Source: Pontibacter ummariensis (lineage in GTDB: Bacteria > Bacteroidota > Bacteroidia > Cytophagales > Hymenobacteraceae). From it: 64,000 nt of DNA. Positions 60,881-64,000 of the stretch are shown here, one piece after another. The notes below the pieces were generated by a model. It did no database searches. It saw nothing but the letters and a program-made list of their open reading frames with translations, and was not told the origin of the DNA. The first letter of the stretch is position 1, and each line of letters opens with the position of its first letter. The position numbers and the translations under genes are program-made. The DNA is taken from assembly GCF_900188175.1 (NCBI RefSeq), contig NZ_FZOQ01000001.1, positions 310,001-374,000 on the forward strand. The letters are read 5' to 3'.

Positions 60881-61965
60881 TGCCTGGTGCCGGCAGCCTT
60901 TATACTGACCATTTACCGGGCCGTACCCTGAACCTACAGGGGGAGGAGTACCTCTATTGCAGTGGTACTTCCTACCTCGGCATTGCCGTGAATGAGGAGT
61001 TCAGGTCCTGTTTGATGGAGGGCATGGCACGCTACGGGACGAACTATTCCAGCTCCCGCAACTCTAACTTGCAACTGCAGGTGTACGAGGAGGCTGAAAG
61101 CTATTTAGCCGCTTACACCGGCGCAGAAATGGCCCTGACCATGTCTTCCGGCTACTTGGCCGGACAGGCACTGGTACAGGTGTTGCAGGGCGAGGGGGCT
61201 TTTTTTTATGCACCCGGTACCCATCCGGCCGTGTGGCAAAGTACAGCAGAGGTACCTGGTACAGAACAAAGCTTTGAAGATTGGGTAGCCTGCTTGATAC
61301 AAGCCTTACCTGATTTGCCGGAGCAGCACGTCTTCCTGGTCTGTAATTCCCTTGACCCGCTACAAGCCAAGGCCTACGCTTTTGATTGGCTCAGCGCCTT
61401 ACCGAAAGAGAAACAGGTCACCCTCATTGTGGATGACTCGCATGGATTGGGCGTTACCGGAAAGGATGGGGCGGGTATTTGCAGGGACTTAAGCCGTTAT
61501 GCCAATATCCGGCCTGTCGTTGTAAGCTCACTCGGGAAAGCGCTGGGTGTACCCGCAGGTGTTATTCTGGGAGAGAAGCAGCTTTTGGAACGCGTGAAGA
61601 CGAGCTCCTTCTTTGGAGGGGCCTCTCCTGCAGTGCCTGCTTACTTGTACGCCTTTCTCTGTTGCGGGAAAGTTTACCAGGAGGCCCGGCAGAAGCTGTA
61701 CGCCAACATTGCCTGCTTTCTGCAGCACCTGCGTTATCCGGATAGCTTTCGCGCTATTCGGCATTACCCTGTGTTTAGCACGCAGCAAGAAGAGTTGTGC
61801 CCGTTCCTGCTGGACAATAAAGTGCTTATCTCCAGCTTCCGCTATCCCACACCTGCTGATGCTCCCATTACCCGGGTCATTCTGAACAGCCAGCATACCC
61901 TGCAGGATGTACAGCATCTGGCGCAACTTATTAATAAGTTTGAACAGGTGCCGGAAGCTGGCTAG
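60880..61965 (+). CDS. Alpha-oxoamine-synthase-like PLP enzyme (BioF/KBL family)
   Basis: The 361-residue protein starts at the ATG overlapping the epimerase stop by one base. It has the fold-type I PLP features DDSHGLGVTGKDGAG and the PLP lysine in SSLGKALGVPAG; the stacking His is in PGTHPAVW. In the family, a G...SHxxLE motif precedes the SGYxAN segment; here the segment reads LQLQVYEEAE and then SSGYLAGQ, so the acyl-CoA side of the site may differ. It could condense L-alanine, released from murein dipeptides, or another amino acid with an acyl group. This is inference from gene order only. Confidence 0.78.
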   Translation: MPGAGSLYTDHLPGRTLNLQGEEYLYCSGTSYLGIAVNEEFRSCLMEGMARYGTNYSSSRNSNLQLQVYEEAESYLAAYTGAEMALTMSSGYLAGQALVQVLQGEGAFFYAPGTHPAVWQSTAEVPGTEQSFEDWVACLIQALPDLPEQHVFLVCNSLDPLQAKAYAFDWLSALPKEKQVTLIVDDSHGLGVTGKDGAGICRDLSRYANIRPVVVSSLGKALGVPAGVILGEKQLLERVKTSSFFGGASPAVPAYLYAFLCCGKVYQEARQKLYANIACFLQHLRYPDSFRAIRHYPVFSTQQEELCPFLLDNKVLISSFRYPTPADAPITRVILNSQHTLQDVQHLAQLINKFEQVPEAG

Positions 61966-61976
61966 CTATATATCAT

Positions 61977-62001
61977 AAAAGGCCGCTGAGGGCCATTTTT
62001 A
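61977..62001 (+). terminator. Weak hairpin after the PLP enzyme gene
   Basis: An AAAAGGCC/GGCCATTTTT arrangement with a bulge and a six-base loop lies 12 bases beyond the stop. It is weaker than the other terminators and may not separate the next gene. Confidence 0.35.
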
Positions 62002-62039
62002 ACTTAAATTTTAGATCAGGCCTACGGGCTAAAACACAC

Positions 62040-63299
62040 ATGGAGGAAATCTCTGCAGACGCACCCTTAATTACCAACGATGCCGTGGTGCTGGGCATAC
62101 TGGTCATCATCCTGGCCTTCGTTTTCAAAACAGCATCCAGCGAAAGGCCCCTTTTTAAGAAGTTCTACGGCGTAGTCCCTTCGATCCTGCTTTGCTACCT
62201 TATTCCCAGTCTTCTGAACTCGTTTGGTATCATCTCCGGTGAGGAGTCTAACCTTTACTTCGTGGCTTCCCGGTACCTGCTGCCAGCTAGTTTGGTGCTG
62301 TTCACTGTCAGCCTCGACTTAAAGGAGATCTGGAAGCTACGGCACAAAGCAGGACTCATGTTCATCACCGGCACCATCGGTATCTTGATCGGCGGCCCTT
62401 TGGCCATTCTGATCGTCTCTACCTTCGCTCCGGATATTGTAGGAGGCCAGGGACCTGACGCTGTGTGGCGTGGCATGACGACCATTGCCGGCAGTTGGAT
62501 CGGGGGTGGTGCCAACCAGTTGGCCATGTTCGAGGTCTTCCAGCCTGATCCGAATCTTTTTTCCGCCATGATTGCCGTGGACGTAATTGTGGCCAACGTC
62601 TGGATGGCCTTGCTACTGTATGGTGCCGGCAAGTCAGACCAGCTGGATAAGTTCTTTAACGCCGATAGCACCGCGGTCAACAATCTTAAAGATAAGGTAG
62701 AGAAGTACAGGCTGAACATCATGCGCCTGCCTACCATGGCCGATACCATGACTGTTGTGGGGGTAGGCCTGGGGGTAACGGGTGTCTCACACTTCTTTTC
62801 AGACATGATTGCCCCCTGGATCGCCGAGAATGCTCCTTACCTGGAGCGCTTCAGCCTGACCTCCGATTTCTTTTGGCTGGTGGTAATTGCCACTATTTTC
62901 GGCATTTCCCTTTCCTTCACCAGAGCACGGGAATTAGAGGGGGTAGGAGCCTCCCGCATAGGCAGCGTATTCCTCTACATCCTGGTGGCTACCATTGGCA
63001 TGCAGATGGATGTGAGCGCCATTTTTAGTCAGCCTGGCCTGTTTTTGGTAGGCTTTATTTGGATCATTATTCACATGCTGTTGTTAGTGATAGTGGCGAA
63101 GTGGATAAAAGCCCCGTTCTTTTTCCTGGCCGTGGGTAGCGAGGCCAATGTAGGAGGGGCAGCCTCCGCGCCAATCATTGCCAGCGCTTTTCACCCGGCC
63201 CTGGCGCCTGTAGGTGTTCTGCTGGCCATTTTCGGCTATGCCATCGGTACCTATACCGCTTATATCTGTGGTATCCTGATGCAGCTGGTGGCCCCGTAG
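62040..63299 (+). CDS. DUF819 multispanning membrane protein
   Basis: The 419-residue protein has about ten membrane segments and belongs to DUF819 (YjcL type), with GTIGILIGGPLAILIVST, GSWIGGGANQLAMFEVF and GSEANVGGAASAPIIASAFHPALAPVG. These Gly-rich repeats in two places look like inverted-topology transporter halves. Function is unknown. Its place between the epimerase/PLP pair and an SH3/NlpC-like lipoprotein suggests import of murein peptides or export of a product. Confidence 0.85.
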   Translation: MEEISADAPLITNDAVVLGILVIILAFVFKTASSERPLFKKFYGVVPSILLCYLIPSLLNSFGIISGEESNLYFVASRYLLPASLVLFTVSLDLKEIWKLRHKAGLMFITGTIGILIGGPLAILIVSTFAPDIVGGQGPDAVWRGMTTIAGSWIGGGANQLAMFEVFQPDPNLFSAMIAVDVIVANVWMALLLYGAGKSDQLDKFFNADSTAVNNLKDKVEKYRLNIMRLPTMADTMTVVGVGLGVTGVSHFFSDMIAPWIAENAPYLERFSLTSDFFWLVVIATIFGISLSFTRARELEGVGASRIGSVFLYILVATIGMQMDVSAIFSQPGLFLVGFIWIIIHMLLLVIVAKWIKAPFFFLAVGSEANVGGAASAPIIASAFHPALAPVGVLLAIFGYAIGTYTAYICGILMQLVAP

Positions 63300-63360
63300 T
63301 GGTACCGCTCGCACCGCTTGATTAGTTAATGAAACGTTAGAACCATATAGCTTTACCTAT

Positions 63361-64000
63361 GAAAAAGAGCCCCTTTGTATTCTTACTGGGACTTCTGATA
63401 GCCTGTAGTCCAGGGAAAGATGTCAAAACTTCGGCTTCGGCTACAGAGGAAGCCCTACAGCCGCACATAGAGGCCGTTCGGCAGGAGTATGCACCAGATA
63501 AACGTGTTGTGCTGTTTCAGGTGGAACCGCACGAGCAGGTGCTTGCCGGGGAAACAAATACACCTGCTGCCAAAGAGGCTTTATTAGCGCGCCTGCAGGA
63601 GGCGGGCCTTGCTTTTGTGGATAGCATCCAGGTACTGCCGGAGGTCGAGCTGGAAGGGAAGCACAAAGGGATTATAACCATTTCAGTGGCGAACCTGCGT
63701 TCCAAGCCCGGGCACTCCTCAGAATTAGCCACGCAGGCTACCTTAGGCACCCCCGTTAACGTCTGGAAGAAAGAAGGGGGCTGGTACCTGGTGCAAACCC
63801 CGGACCAGTACCTGGCTTGGGTAGACGACGGTGGCGTAGCGCTGATGGATGACAAGGACTTTGCTGACTGGCAGCAGGGGGAGAAGCTGATCTATACCCG
63901 CCCTTACGGCTTTGCCTATGCCAGTGCCGATGCTTCCGGTGCCACCATGTCGGACATGGTCTATGGCGATGTGGCCGTGCGAAAGAACAAGAAAGGCGAC
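63361..64000 (+). CDS. SH3-domain lipoprotein, probable NlpC/P60 (YkfC-like) peptidase, 3' end outside window
   Basis: The frame starts at the ATG at 63361 and is open to the right edge, so 213 residues are visible. It has a lipoprotein signal (LLGLLIAC) and SH3b-like segments (VANLRSKPGHSSELATQ, GGWYLVQTPDQYLAWVDDGG). In YkfC-like gamma-D-glutamyl-diamino acid endopeptidases these SH3 domains precede an NlpC/P60 catalytic domain, which would lie beyond the window. Together with the epimerase it recalls the ykf operon. The catalytic part is not seen, so this is a family guess. Confidence 0.7.

Noticed and set aside
1..64000. tRNA, rRNA, CRISPR, transposase, integrase or toxin-antitoxin genes
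   Set aside because: Looked for in all gaps and frames; none recognised. Absence cannot be proven without profile searches.

Overview
The window looks like chromosomal DNA of a Bacteroidota bacterium, most likely order Cytophagales (Hymenobacteraceae/Pontibacter-like). Supporting signs are the long S16 and Rho proteins, OmpA proteins with thrombospondin type 3 repeats, a Bacteroidota-type LptD, and repeated promoter -7 elements of the form TAnnTTTG at short distances before genes. The genus is inference. Almost all of the window is ordinary core genome. I saw no rRNA, tRNA, CRISPR array, phage or insertion sequence.

Layout: 1-3745 holds the 3' part of a GT9 glycosyltransferase, a MoeB-rhodanese fusion and a Xaa-Pro aminopeptidase. 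4137-7598 holds two tandem OmpA/TSP3 genes whose 3' halves and terminators are almost identical while their barrel domains differ. 7682-9163 is pyrR-pyrB. 9326-11896 carries an unknown secreted protein, an EVE-domain protein and a small lipoprotein. 12022-15191 has a PolX-like protein with a degraded polymerase site but intact PHP domain, followed by a second GT9 enzyme and a small unknown protein. serS and rho (15317-18606) are divergent. 18694-21533 (minus) has a small membrane protein, a UbiA prenyltransferase, a membrane-linked methyltransferase-like protein and an unknown 164-residue protein. A bifunctional penicillin-binding protein (21717-24053) follows.

24129-30286 carries a TIGR01777 epimerase-like protein, queD-folE, two unknown exported proteins, rplS and the rpsP-rimM-trmD group. 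30500-33364 has a fatty acid desaturase, an RluA-type pseudouridine synthase and panB. 33440-38053 is an envelope block: lptD, an Amidase_3 hydrolase and an MCE/MlaD protein. An acyl-CoA carboxylase beta subunit (38137-39765) links by pathway to meaB (44642-45622) and mutA-mutB (49418-53478), which together suggest propionyl-CoA and branched-chain amino acid catabolism. Between them lie a SirB1-domain protein, a redoxin, a phosphopantetheinyl transferase, a WD40-divIVA-folB operon, a secreted beta-propeller and a trehalase.

54155-64000 is the most coherent accessory-like region. It is a peptidoglycan turnover and recycling set: a NagZ-type GH3 fused to a beta-lactamase-fold hydrolase, then in the opposite direction a lipoprotein amidase, a DacB-type D-Ala-D-Ala peptidase, an L-Ala-D/L-Glu epimerase, an alpha-oxoamine-synthase-like PLP enzyme, a DUF819 membrane protein and the start of an SH3/YkfC-like lipoprotein. 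The roles of the PLP enzyme and the DUF819 protein in this set are unknown and are the best candidates for new biology here.

Many convergent gene pairs are separated by long, nearly perfect hairpins with A runs on one side and T runs on the other, which fit bidirectional intrinsic terminators.
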